In this document: positions 1 through 7,055 of the stretch, in pieces
Layout of the letters: the number at the start of each line of letters is the position of its first letter
Numbering within the stretch: position 1 is the stretch's first letter
Origin: Croceimicrobium sp965658965
Lineage (GTDB): Bacteria > Bacteroidota > Bacteroidia > Flavobacteriales > Schleiferiaceae
Assembly: GCA_965658965.1 (NCBI GenBank)
Contig: CBFHVV010000050.1
Location: 1-20,478 of the forward strand
DNA length: 20,478 nucleotides
Reading direction: 5' to 3'
The notes under the pieces: generated by a model
What the model saw: the letters and a program-made list of their open reading frames with translations, nothing else
What the model was told of the DNA's origin: nothing
The model's database searches: none
Program-made: the position numbers and the translations under genes

Positions 1-642
1 TTCATCACCGAAACTGATCGAGATACTTATCGCAAATGGGCTGGAAAAACTATAAGTACAGCAATACCATGTGGCTTGAATCCAGAGGATTATGACCAAG
101 TAATACCAAAGGAGTTTAAATACGATTTAGTTCACCTGGCAAGTTTAGATTGGCTCCCTAATCAACAAGGTTTGGAATGGTTCCTTGAGAAAGTTTGGCC
201 TTTAGTTTTAGAAGCACGGCCCGAAAGTAGGATTGCAATTGGTGGTAGGCATATGCCCAAAAAGATCTTTCAATATGCAGATGACAATTTATGGGTTTTT
301 GCTGAAGTAGATGATGCCCAACGTTTTATAAAAGGGGCTAAAGTTGCCATTATTCCTCTGTTAGCTGGCAGCGGGATGCGGATTAAGCTAATAGAATATA
401 TGGCCATGAAGCAAGCAACCGTTAGTACTATTATTGGCGCAGAAGGAGTTAACTTATCCGCTAATAAAGAAGTACTTTTGGCAGATCAAGCGGAAGCTTT
501 TGCAGCAGCGATTATATTGCTGCTTGACAATAAAATGGAACGTGAAAATATGGCCGAGGCTGCATTAAAAAAGTTTAAGGAAGAATATGCCAATCGTAGC
601 TTAGGCCAAAAACTACTTGAGTTTTATCAGACCCTTTTATGA
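1..642 (+). CDS. Glycosyltransferase family 4-like, C-terminal part (5' end outside window)
   Basis: The frame is open from base 1, so this is the last 213 residues of a longer protein; the first possible start inside (TTG at 76) is not the true start. What remains is the C-terminal GT-B lobe. It includes the strand-turn HLASLDWLPNQQGLEWF near base 135, where the domain typically begins, and a donor-sugar site with GSG (bases 367-375), MRIKLIEYMAMKQ and the following GAEGV, which is the usual arrangement in group-1 glycosyltransferases. The enzyme would transfer a nucleotide-activated sugar to a lipid- or glycan-linked acceptor at the cytoplasmic side of the membrane. Its stop overlaps the start of the GT2 gene by 4 bases (ATGA), which suggests a polysaccharide operon continuing upstream. 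Donor and acceptor cannot be told from the sequence. Confidence 0.85.
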   Translation, partial: FITETDRDTYRKWAGKTISTAIPCGLNPEDYDQVIPKEFKYDLVHLASLDWLPNQQGLEWFLEKVWPLVLEARPESRIAIGGRHMPKKIFQYADDNLWVFAEVDDAQRFIKGAKVAIIPLLAGSGMRIKLIEYMAMKQATVSTIIGAEGVNLSANKEVLLADQAEAFAAAIILLLDNKMERENMAEAALKKFKEEYANRSLGQKLLEFYQTLL

Positions 643-1811
643 ATTTAATCCTACAGGTCATATTTTGGCTAAGCTTAGGAAGTATTTTAAGCAGCTATTT
701 CTTGTACCCCTTGGTGGTACGTTTTTTTGCATATCTAAAACGTGAAAAAGCAGCCCAACCTTTAAAAGACTTACCGGAGATTGAAATCATCTTTGCTGCC
801 TATAATGAAGAAGCGGTAATAGACAAAAAAATACAATCCATACTAGCCTGCGATTACCCTACAGAAAAGTTAAGCATTAGTATTGGTAGTGATAATAGTA
901 GCGATAGTACCAATGCCATCTTGAGCGCTTGGCAAAAAAGAGATTCTCGAATTAATGTCCAGATCTATAAAAAACGTCGCGGTAAATCATCAATAATCAA
1001 CGATTTAAGCGCTAAGAGTAAAGCCGATTTACTTTTACTCACTGATGCCAATATAATTTTTGAAAGAGACTTAATTTACAAATTGGTAAATCGCCTTTAT
1101 ACCGATAAAGATGCTGCCGCTTGTGGAGCCGTAATTCAGTACGGGGCATTGCCACAAAATGGCATAAGCCAACAAGAAAACTTTTATTTAAGCTGGGAGA
1201 ATAAACTAAAGGCGGCGGAGAGTAAACTCTGGTCTATTGTTTTAGGCCTAGAGGGCGGGGCTTACTTAATTAAGGCGGATAAATTCCCGAAAATTCCACC
1301 ACTATTTTTCATGGAAGACTTTTACGTAAGTCTACACTTAATGGAGCAGAACCAAAAAGTGTTGTGGGAACCCAAGGCTAAAGTATATGAAGACGTTAGC
1401 GTTTCTCCCCAAGAGGAATACAAACGAAAAGTGCGAATTGGTATCGGGAACTTTCAAAACTTGAAATGCTTTAAAAGTTTAATCTTTAAAAAGTTTTGGC
1501 CCGTTGGTTTGGCCTTTCTAGCCCATAAAGTGCTGCGCTGGTTAACGCCTTTCTTTTTAATACTCCTATTACTTAGTAGCACGCAACTAACTATGTTCCA
1601 TTGGTTTTATGCCATCTTTTCTGGATTATACATGGTGTTTATCGGTTTAGGCCTGTTTGGGATATTATTTGCGCAGCGTAAAGGCGGGGGATTTTTAAAA
1701 TACCCAGGCCATTTTATTTATATGAACTTAGCCCTCTTAGAAGGGTTTGTAACATACATTAAAGGAATTAAAAGCAATGCTTGGGAGCCAACAGCAAGAA
1801 ATCAGCACTAA
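639..1811 (+). CDS. Membrane-bound family 2 glycosyltransferase
   Basis: This 390-residue GT2 enzyme has one N-terminal membrane segment (about residues 5-30), a cytosolic GT-A domain and several C-terminal hydrophobic segments (about 285-375), the general plan of processive or membrane-associated synthases. Visible GT-A signatures are IIFAAYNEE (50-58), SDNSSDST with Asp85, the metal-binding TDAN (135-138), GLEGGAYLI (203-211), the acidic MEDFY (225-229) that would hold the catalytic base, and RKVRIGIGNFQ (263-273) in the place of the QxxRW-type acceptor motif. It probably extends or builds an extracellular polysaccharide or glycolipid together with the glycosyltransferase upstream, with which it overlaps by 4 bases. 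Its C-terminus, with the WEPTAR ending seen in relatives, runs 35 bases into the ribB gene in another frame. The sugar substrate is unknown. Confidence 0.9.
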   Translation: MNLILQVIFWLSLGSILSSYFLYPLVVRFFAYLKREKAAQPLKDLPEIEIIFAAYNEEAVIDKKIQSILACDYPTEKLSISIGSDNSSDSTNAILSAWQKRDSRINVQIYKKRRGKSSIINDLSAKSKADLLLLTDANIIFERDLIYKLVNRLYTDKDAAACGAVIQYGALPQNGISQQENFYLSWENKLKAAESKLWSIVLGLEGGAYLIKADKFPKIPPLFFMEDFYVSLHLMEQNQKVLWEPKAKVYEDVSVSPQEEYKRKVRIGIGNFQNLKCFKSLIFKKFWPVGLAFLAHKVLRWLTPFFLILLLLSSTQLTMFHWFYAIFSGLYMVFIGLGLFGILFAQRKGGGFLKYPGHFIYMNLALLEGFVTYIKGIKSNAWEPTARNQH

Positions 1812-2928
1812 GCTGAACAGCATAGAAGAAGCCATAGCCGATATTAAAGCCGGTAAAGTGGTGATTGTAGTAGACGATGAGGATCGTGAAAATGAAGGTG
1901 ATTTTGTAGCGGCTGCCGAAATGGTTAGTTCCGAAATGATCAATTTTATGACCAAAGAAGGGCGCGGATTAATTTGCGCACCTTTAATTGATGAACGGTG
2001 TAAGGAGCTAAACTTACACCCCATGGTTAATGATAATACCGACCCAATGCTCACACAGTTTACCGTTTCGGTAGATTTAAACGGAAATGGGGTAACCACT
2101 GGTATATCTGCTGCCGATCGGGCCAAAACTATTCAGGCTTTAGTGGATCCAAAAACTAACGCCAAAGATCTCAGTCGTCCTGGTCATATCTTTCCTTTAA
2201 TTGCTAAACCTGGCGGAGTATTACGCCGCACGGGCCACACAGAGGCTGCAATAGACTTAGCACGTTTAGCGGGTTTAGCCCCAGCTGGAGTTATTGTAGA
2301 AATAATGAATGAAGATGGCACCATGGCGCGTCTTCCTCAATTAAAGGAAATTGCTACCAAGTTTGATCTGAAAGTAATTAGTATTGAAGATTTAGTGGCC
2401 TATCGCATGGAAGCTGAATCACTAGTGGTTAAAGAAGAAGAATTTGAGCTTAAAACTGAATACGGCGAGTTCCTATTAAGAGCTTACCGACAAACAACCA
2501 ACGACCAAATTCATCTAGCTTTAAGCTTAGGGACCTGGGAGAAAGATGAGTCGGTGCTAGTGCGTATGCACTCCAATTCGGTAGCGAATGACATTTTTGA
2601 GGTTTTAACCGGAGATACGGGGCACCAACTAGGAAAAGCCTTAGAAAAATTGGCCCATGAAGGAAAAGGCGCAGTGGTTTATATGAACCAAGAAATGCAA
2701 AAAGGAAACTTATTACAGCGCATACGTTCTTACAAAGAGAATGTTGATTCTAAAGATTCTACCCGCAAGATGAGCTTTACCAAAGATGCCCGTGACTTCG
2801 GAATTGGCGCGCAAATATTACATGAGCTTGGCATCAGCAAAGTGAAACTACTGACCAATAACCCCATTAAAAGAGTGGGTATTACAGGTTATGGACTTAC
2901 CATTACTGAAAACGTAACCATGGATTAG
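1777..2928 (+). CDS. ribB: 3,4-dihydroxy-2-butanone 4-phosphate synthase with degenerate GTP cyclohydrolase II-like domain (RibBX-like)
   Basis: Residues 1-210 form a full RibB domain, which converts ribulose 5-phosphate to 3,4-dihydroxy-2-butanone 4-phosphate for riboflavin synthesis. It shows DDEDRENEGD (33-42), RPGHIFPL (134-141), GHTEA with His154, and Glu175 followed by NEDGTMAR. Residues 225-383 match the fold of GTP cyclohydrolase II (HQLGKALEKL, GIGAQIL, KLLTNNP), but the zinc site is gone: Ser268, Gly279 and Thr281 stand where the three ligand cysteines should be, and the RxEGRxIGL loop reads NQEMQKGNLL (304-313). Asp337, Arg339 and Tyr319 remain. Known RibBX proteins have the same design and no cyclohydrolase activity, so I infer only RibB activity here. 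The start ATG overlaps the GT2 gene by 35 bases; there is no other plausible start that keeps the conserved N-terminus. A terminator follows. Confidence 0.92.
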   Translation: MLGSQQQEISTKLNSIEEAIADIKAGKVVIVVDDEDRENEGDFVAAAEMVSSEMINFMTKEGRGLICAPLIDERCKELNLHPMVNDNTDPMLTQFTVSVDLNGNGVTTGISAADRAKTIQALVDPKTNAKDLSRPGHIFPLIAKPGGVLRRTGHTEAAIDLARLAGLAPAGVIVEIMNEDGTMARLPQLKEIATKFDLKVISIEDLVAYRMEAESLVVKEEEFELKTEYGEFLLRAYRQTTNDQIHLALSLGTWEKDESVLVRMHSNSVANDIFEVLTGDTGHQLGKALEKLAHEGKGAVVYMNQEMQKGNLLQRIRSYKENVDSKDSTRKMSFTKDARDFGIGAQILHELGISKVKLLTNNPIKRVGITGYGLTITENVTMD

Positions 2929-2945
2929 AGTTCCGAATTAATTAG

Positions 2946-2980
2946 AAAAAAGCTTTCCCTAAACGGAGGGCTTTTTTTTT
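2946..2980. terminator. Bidirectional intrinsic terminator between convergent operons
   Basis: A 13-bp stem with two G-T wobbles (AAAAAAGCTTTCC pairing with GGAGGGCTTTTTT) and a 6-base loop CTAAAC is followed by a run of nine T on the plus strand. Read on the minus strand it also ends in a T run. It lies between the stop of the ribB-like gene (2928) and the stop of the GNAT gene (2979), so it should end both transcripts. Confidence 0.85.
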
Positions 2981-3263
2981 ACCATAAGTCCTGATACTCT
3001 TCGGGATATTTTTGCATTAGGTTTTTCGCAAAAGGGCAAATTGGCAAGATTTTATAATTTTTTTCTCTCGCAAAAGAAGCTACCTTTTGTAATAAGGCCT
3101 TGGCAATACCTTGGCCTTCTAGCGCGGTATTAACCTCTGTATGTTTTATTACTAGCTTGCCCGTATCGGTAATCATTAAGTCCATGAAAGCCTGCTTTTC
3201 ACCTTCTAATTCAAAAATAAACTCCCCTTCACTTTTGCTTTTCCACACTGACTTATAGGGCAT
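2979..3263 (-). CDS. Small GNAT-fold N-acetyltransferase (Acetyltransf_CG/YidJ-like)
   Basis: This 94-residue protein resembles the short GNAT proteins related to human NATD1 and bacterial YidJ. Visible landmarks are HTEV (41-44), the acetyl-CoA pyrophosphate loop EGQGIAKALL (49-58), and the C-terminal PICPFAKNLMQKYPE (74-88), which is a hallmark of the subfamily. The frame stays open further upstream to 3335, but the MPYKSV start at 3263 is preferred: it gives the usual family length and the extra residues only mirror the end of the dehydrogenase gene. With this start it overlaps that gene by 11 bases and is the last gene of a six-gene minus-strand run. It presumably acetylates a small molecule or a protein amine in the cytosol; the substrate is unknown. 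Confidence 0.85.
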   Translation of the reverse strand: MPYKSVWKSKSEGEFIFELEGEKQAFMDLMITDTGKLVIKHTEVNTALEGQGIAKALLQKVASFAREKNYKILPICPFAKNLMQKYPEEYQDLW

Positions 3264-4191
3264 AATCCATTTTTTTAATTTTTTCGAGAATAACCATGGC
3301 CATTCTTTCATTAGATTCATAAGACCATCCGGCAATATGCGGACTGAGAATTACTCGTTCGCTCTTTAACAAAAAATCTAGAGCCTCTGGCCTTTCTCCT
3401 TGGAAAATCGTCTCAAAACTAGACTTTTCGAACTCTAGCACATCTAGTCCTGCACCTAGCACCGCCCCAGATTGAAGAGCTTTAACCAAAGCTTCGCTAT
3501 CCACAATTTTTCCTCTTGCTGTATTTAATAAATGCATGGGCTTTTTAAAGGCATCTAGGAATTCTTGATTTACCATTTTAATGGTCTCGGGAGTTTGCGG
3601 CACATGGATACTTAATATATCGGCTTCCGCCTGAAGGGTAACCAAGCTAACCTCCTCTACCCCATTTGGAGCGTAGTTTTTTTTATACTTATCGTAGCTC
3701 AACACACGACAACCTAAAGCATTCAACTTTTCGGCTAAAGCAGAACCCATCTGGCCATAGCCAATAATACCAACGGTGCGATTCATTAATTCCCAACCAC
3801 GGTTTTCTTCACGTAACCAAATCCCGTTGCGTACTTCATTATCTGCAATTCTCAGGCGATTTAGCAAAGAAAGCAACATGCCTATGGCATGTTCAGCCAC
3901 GGCATTTCGATTTCCTTCTGGAGCGGCAATCAAAGCGATATCATTTCTGTGGCAATATTCAGTATCGATATTTTCCAAGCCAGCGCCTACTCTCGCGATA
4001 AACTTAAGCTTATTAGCTTTTTGTAAAAGAGTAGCATCTAGCGGAAAGCGGCTTCTAATAACCAATCCTTCTATTTCCTCCCAAGGAAGATCTGTAGAGG
4101 ATTGTTTATACTCTTCTTTTACATAAAAACCCATCTGGCGTAGACCGTTTAAAAGGCTGGCATGAACGGTATCTAAAATATAAACTCTCAT
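3253..4191 (-). CDS. D-isomer-specific 2-hydroxyacid dehydrogenase, short SerA-like form
   Basis: The 312-residue protein has the two-domain layout of NAD-dependent 2-hydroxyacid dehydrogenases. The substrate-binding halves flank a Rossmann core with GYGQMG (144-149), and Asp167 at the end of the next strand favours NAD over NADP. The catalytic set is present: Arg226 in NTARG, Glu253 in DVLEFE, and His285 in SPHIAGWS. RVGAGLENID (68-77) matches the phosphoglycerate dehydrogenase group, so oxidation of 3-phosphoglycerate in serine synthesis is the likeliest role. There is no C-terminal ACT domain, so serine feedback of the classic type is not expected. I chose the start at MRVYIL, which overlaps the upstream barrel gene by ATGA, over one 12 codons earlier. 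A related hydroxyacid substrate remains possible. Confidence 0.88.
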   Translation of the reverse strand: MRVYILDTVHASLLNGLRQMGFYVKEEYKQSSTDLPWEEIEGLVIRSRFPLDATLLQKANKLKFIARVGAGLENIDTEYCHRNDIALIAAPEGNRNAVAEHAIGMLLSLLNRLRIADNEVRNGIWLREENRGWELMNRTVGIIGYGQMGSALAEKLNALGCRVLSYDKYKKNYAPNGVEEVSLVTLQAEADILSIHVPQTPETIKMVNQEFLDAFKKPMHLLNTARGKIVDSEALVKALQSGAVLGAGLDVLEFEKSSFETIFQGERPEALDFLLKSERVILSPHIAGWSYESNERMAMVILEKIKKMDYAL

Positions 4192-4940
4192 TCTTCCTCC
4201 TCTTCTTTTTGAAAGTCGATTAACCAAGAAAAGCCCAAATTAACAAATGGCTGCGTCACACTCCTATTTTGAGCAAATTGTTGCCAGCCTACAAAAAGTT
4301 CACCTTGAAAATTAGGACTAAAAGAATAGCTTCCTCCCATATTGTAGGCAATAAAATCGCGGCCACCAATGGTATAATAATTAGCTCCGTACATTTCTAC
4401 AAAATAACCAAACCTGTGGTAGGCATAACTCGCGTTTACGGTGTAGAACCCATCTACTCTTTCACCATCGTGAAAAATGCCGTAATTCAGGGTAAAGCTC
4501 AAATCCTCTAAAAAATCATAAGTAAGAATTCCGCGATACTCTAGGTTATTAATCTGCGAACGCACTAAAAAACCTAAATGCCAATTGGGTGTATTAAGAT
4601 CCAAATTATACCGCAACATTAGCCAGGGGTTTTGTAGAGTTTGTAAGTCAAAATCATTATCAATAAGCGTGTTATTTAGCCATTGATTACCGTAGCCTAA
4701 ACCGCCTTCAAAATTAGCTCCTAAGCCAAACCGGATTTCGGTAAAATAAGAGCCACTCCTTTCTAGCGTTGTGCTGTCTTGTATAGTTGCGCCAAATTCA
4801 AATCCTTGTTGCACCAAAATTTGGCGACTTTCTAAAACAATTGGAGAGTAACTCTGTCCTGGCCTATCACTGCTAAAGGCGCTTTGAGCAGATGCACTAC
4901 TAACAATAAGTGTAAAAAAACTAAATAGTAAATAACGCAT
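4188..4940 (-). CDS. Predicted outer-membrane beta-barrel protein (transporter-family, MetA-pathway-like)
   Basis: This 250-residue protein begins with a signal peptide (cleavage predicted after SSASA, residue 18) and the mature chain starts QSAFSSDRPGQSYSP, a pattern common at the N-terminus of small Bacteroidota barrels annotated as transporter family proteins. The rest is a series of short amphipathic strands rich in Tyr, Phe, Gly and Asn with tight turns, ending FVNLGFSWLIDF, consistent with about 10-12 barrel strands. The extreme C-terminus is five glutamates, an odd tail for an outer-membrane protein; those codons also supply a Shine-Dalgarno-like AGGAGG just before the dehydrogenase start. 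It sits one base after mgtE. Its cargo, if any, is unknown. Confidence 0.75.
   Translation of the reverse strand: MRYLLFSFFTLIVSSASAQSAFSSDRPGQSYSPIVLESRQILVQQGFEFGATIQDSTTLERSGSYFTEIRFGLGANFEGGLGYGNQWLNNTLIDNDFDLQTLQNPWLMLRYNLDLNTPNWHLGFLVRSQINNLEYRGILTYDFLEDLSFTLNYGIFHDGERVDGFYTVNASYAYHRFGYFVEMYGANYYTIGGRDFIAYNMGGSYSFSPNFQGELFVGWQQFAQNRSVTQPFVNLGFSWLIDFQKEEEEE
4196..4201 (-). promoter_or_regulatory. Canonical Shine-Dalgarno-like AGGAGG upstream of the dehydrogenase start
   Basis: On the minus strand AGGAGG lies 4 bases before the ATG at 4191, inside the codons for the pentaglutamate tail of the preceding barrel gene. It supports the MRVYIL start, although strong Shine-Dalgarno sites are seldom used in Bacteroidota, so it may be a by-product of the Glu codons. 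Confidence 0.45.
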
Positions 4941-4941
4941 A

Positions 4942-6291
4942 TCAGGCTAAAATTAAGCGACCAATCTGAAAGTAAAGGAAGAGGCCTATAATATCATTTA
5001 GGGTGGTAATAAAAGGACCGGTTGCTAAAGCAGGGTCTATTTTATAACGATTGAGAATTAAAGGCACAAAGGTTCCGATTAAGGCGGCAACAATAATTAC
5101 GGCAAAAAGTGAAACCGCAACGGTAAGTGCTAAATTCATACTATAGCCTAAAAATAAGCTGGAGCCTACAATGGTGCCAGCCAAAATTAAGGCATTAACC
5201 GCAGCAACGCTTAGTTCCTTAATTAAACGATTGGCAGTACTACCACTGAGAGATTGATTAGCCAGCCCTTGCACAATAATTGCGGAAGACTGTACCCCAA
5301 CGTTACCGCCCATAGCCGCGATAAGGGGAATAAAAAATGCCATTTGAGGAATAATGGCAATATCCGTTTCATAGCGACCAATAACCGAAGCTGCCAGAAG
5401 TCCGCCAAATAAACCGATTAAAAGCCAGGGCAGCCGTGCTTTAGTGATGTCAATAATACTAGCATCCTCTTCTACTTCATCGGTAAGACCACTTGCTAAG
5501 TTATAATCTTCCTTAGCTTCATCTCGAATAAAATCAATTACATCGTCAATAGTAATGCGCCCCACTAAATGACCTAAAGGGTCTACCACCGGAACAACTA
5601 CCAAATCGTACTTCTGCATGTAATTAGCAACTTCCTCTGCTTCGGTATCTACCTCTACAAATTGAATTTTGGAGGAAAAAACTTCGGAAATTGGTGTTTT
5701 AGTAGAAGTTGTTAGCAGCTTTTTCAAACTTAAGGTGCCCAAAAGTTTATTACTCGCATCTACCACATAAATAGCATGCACGCTCTCAATTTCTTCTGCC
5801 TGCTTTCGCATTTCTTTCACGCACTGCAAAACCTTCCAAGTATCATAAACCCGAATAAGTTCTGTGCCCATTAAAGAACCCGCAGTGCCCTCGGGGTAGA
5901 TAAGCAAGCGCGCAATATCGAGCGCCTGTTGTTCATCTTCAATATTATCTAAAACCTCCCGCCTTTGATCCGTGGGTAACTCGTTGATCAAATCAGCCGC
6001 ATCATCCGAATCTAAGTTTTCAATTAATTCGGATGCTATTTCTCGCCCATTATAAGCCTCTAAGAATTTTGACCTAAGATCTTCATGAATCTCCATCAAG
6101 ACCTCAGCACCAAGCTCATTTTCTAGCGAGCGAAATAAAATTTCCGCCGCCTCTTCTTCAAGCTTATCTACAATTTCTGCGATGTCCGCAGGGTGGCTAT
6201 CGCCAATAAGTTCTTGGTAGTTTCCTTTCCGGCCAGCAAGAATATCTTCTTCCAGCTGCTCCAGAAAATCTTTATTTATTTCTATGCTCAT
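4942..6291 (-). CDS. mgtE: MgtE-family magnesium transporter
   Basis: The 449-residue protein has the complete MgtE order: an acidic helical N domain (about 1-135), two CBS domains (about 140-262) and a five-helix membrane domain (about 285-449). Signatures include AGSLMG (N domain/CBS boundary), TIDDVIDFI at the end of the second CBS, ARLPWL leading into the membrane part, MGGNVGVQ, and the pore-lining DPALATGPFITTLNDIIGL, which contains the aspartate that binds Mg2+ in the channel. MgtE acts as a Mg2+-gated Mg2+ channel in the inner membrane; Mg2+ binding to the N and CBS domains closes it. The gene overlaps rsmA by 4 bases and is followed after one base by the barrel gene. This linkage to rsmA and a SerA-like gene is common in Flavobacteriia. 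Confidence 0.97.
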   Translation of the reverse strand: MSIEINKDFLEQLEEDILAGRKGNYQELIGDSHPADIAEIVDKLEEEAAEILFRSLENELGAEVLMEIHEDLRSKFLEAYNGREIASELIENLDSDDAADLINELPTDQRREVLDNIEDEQQALDIARLLIYPEGTAGSLMGTELIRVYDTWKVLQCVKEMRKQAEEIESVHAIYVVDASNKLLGTLSLKKLLTTSTKTPISEVFSSKIQFVEVDTEAEEVANYMQKYDLVVVPVVDPLGHLVGRITIDDVIDFIRDEAKEDYNLASGLTDEVEEDASIIDITKARLPWLLIGLFGGLLAASVIGRYETDIAIIPQMAFFIPLIAAMGGNVGVQSSAIIVQGLANQSLSGSTANRLIKELSVAAVNALILAGTIVGSSLFLGYSMNLALTVAVSLFAVIIVAALIGTFVPLILNRYKIDPALATGPFITTLNDIIGLFLYFQIGRLILA

Positions 6292-7052
6292 GGGCGAGAA
6301 AGAATTTCAGTTAATTGCACAAATTCTGTGTAATGCAATTGCTCAGCGCGCTTTTGCAAGATATTTGGATCAATACCATCTAAGGGTAAACTTAAGGCTT
6401 TCAAAGCATTGCGTAAAGTTTTACGTCTTTGATTGAATGCCGTTTTTACAATACGTGTAAATAAATTCCTATCTACCGTAAGGCTATAATCCTCTTTGCG
6501 CTTAAAGCGAATAACACCCGACATCACTTTTGGCGGAGGATTAAACTCGAAGCGATCGACAGTAAAAAGGTATTCACGATTGTAAAAGGCCGCCGCTAAA
6601 ACACTGAGAATTCCATAGGTTTTGGAACCAGGTTCTGCGGTTAATCGATCTGCCACTTCTTTTTGAAACATGCCAACCATCTCGGGTATTATCTCCACAT
6701 GGTCTAACATTTTAAATATTATCTGACTGGAGATATTATAGGGGTAGTTTCCTATCAATGCAAATGGTTCGCCCATCAACTGAGCTAGATCTAGGCGTAA
6801 AAAATCACCAGGAATGATATGTTGGTCCAGTGCTTTAAAGTGCTCTTCTAAATACTCAATTGACTCAGAATCAATTTCTGCCACGAAAAGTTCAGAAGGC
6901 GCTTCTAATAAAAACTGGCTAAGGACTCCCATGCCAGGGCCTATTTCAAGCACTTTTTTATAGCCTTCATGACTGAGCCCTTCGGCAATATCTCGGGCAA
7001 TGCCCTCATTTCTTAAAAAATGCTGGCCGAGGTGTTTTTTCGCTTTTACCAT
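6288..7052 (-). CDS. rsmA: 16S rRNA (adenine1518-N6/adenine1519-N6)-dimethyltransferase
   Basis: The 254-residue enzyme (KsgA/RsmA) dimethylates two adjacent adenines in the 3' terminal helix of 16S rRNA during late small-subunit assembly, using S-adenosylmethionine. Visible motifs are GQHFLRNE (9-16), the SAM-binding VLEIGPGMG (34-42), the acidic VAEID (57-61), GDFL (82-85), the catalytic NYPYNISS (102-109, motif IV), FQKEVADRL and the C-terminal FNPPPKVMSGVI. The length is typical. It begins 3 bases after the M3 peptidase stop and overlaps mgtE by 4 bases, so all three are probably co-transcribed. Nothing in the sequence is unusual. Confidence 0.97.
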   Translation of the reverse strand: MVKAKKHLGQHFLRNEGIARDIAEGLSHEGYKKVLEIGPGMGVLSQFLLEAPSELFVAEIDSESIEYLEEHFKALDQHIIPGDFLRLDLAQLMGEPFALIGNYPYNISSQIIFKMLDHVEIIPEMVGMFQKEVADRLTAEPGSKTYGILSVLAAAFYNREYLFTVDRFEFNPPPKVMSGVIRFKRKEDYSLTVDRNLFTRIVKTAFNQRRKTLRNALKALSLPLDGIDPNILQKRAEQLHYTEFVQLTEILSRP

Positions 7053-7055
7053 ATT

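Noticed and set aside
1737..2126. 129-codon minus-strand open frame across the GT2/ribB junction
   Set aside because: It lies opposite two strongly supported conserved genes and has a Ser/Thr-rich sequence without domain features.
1777..2928. Call as an ordinary bifunctional RibBA
   Set aside because: All three zinc-ligand cysteines and the RxEGRxIGL loop of GTP cyclohydrolase II are missing, so only RibB activity is supported.
3264..3335. Longer start for the GNAT protein
   Set aside because: The extra residues are encoded wholly within the dehydrogenase C-terminus, and the 94-residue form matches the subfamily length.
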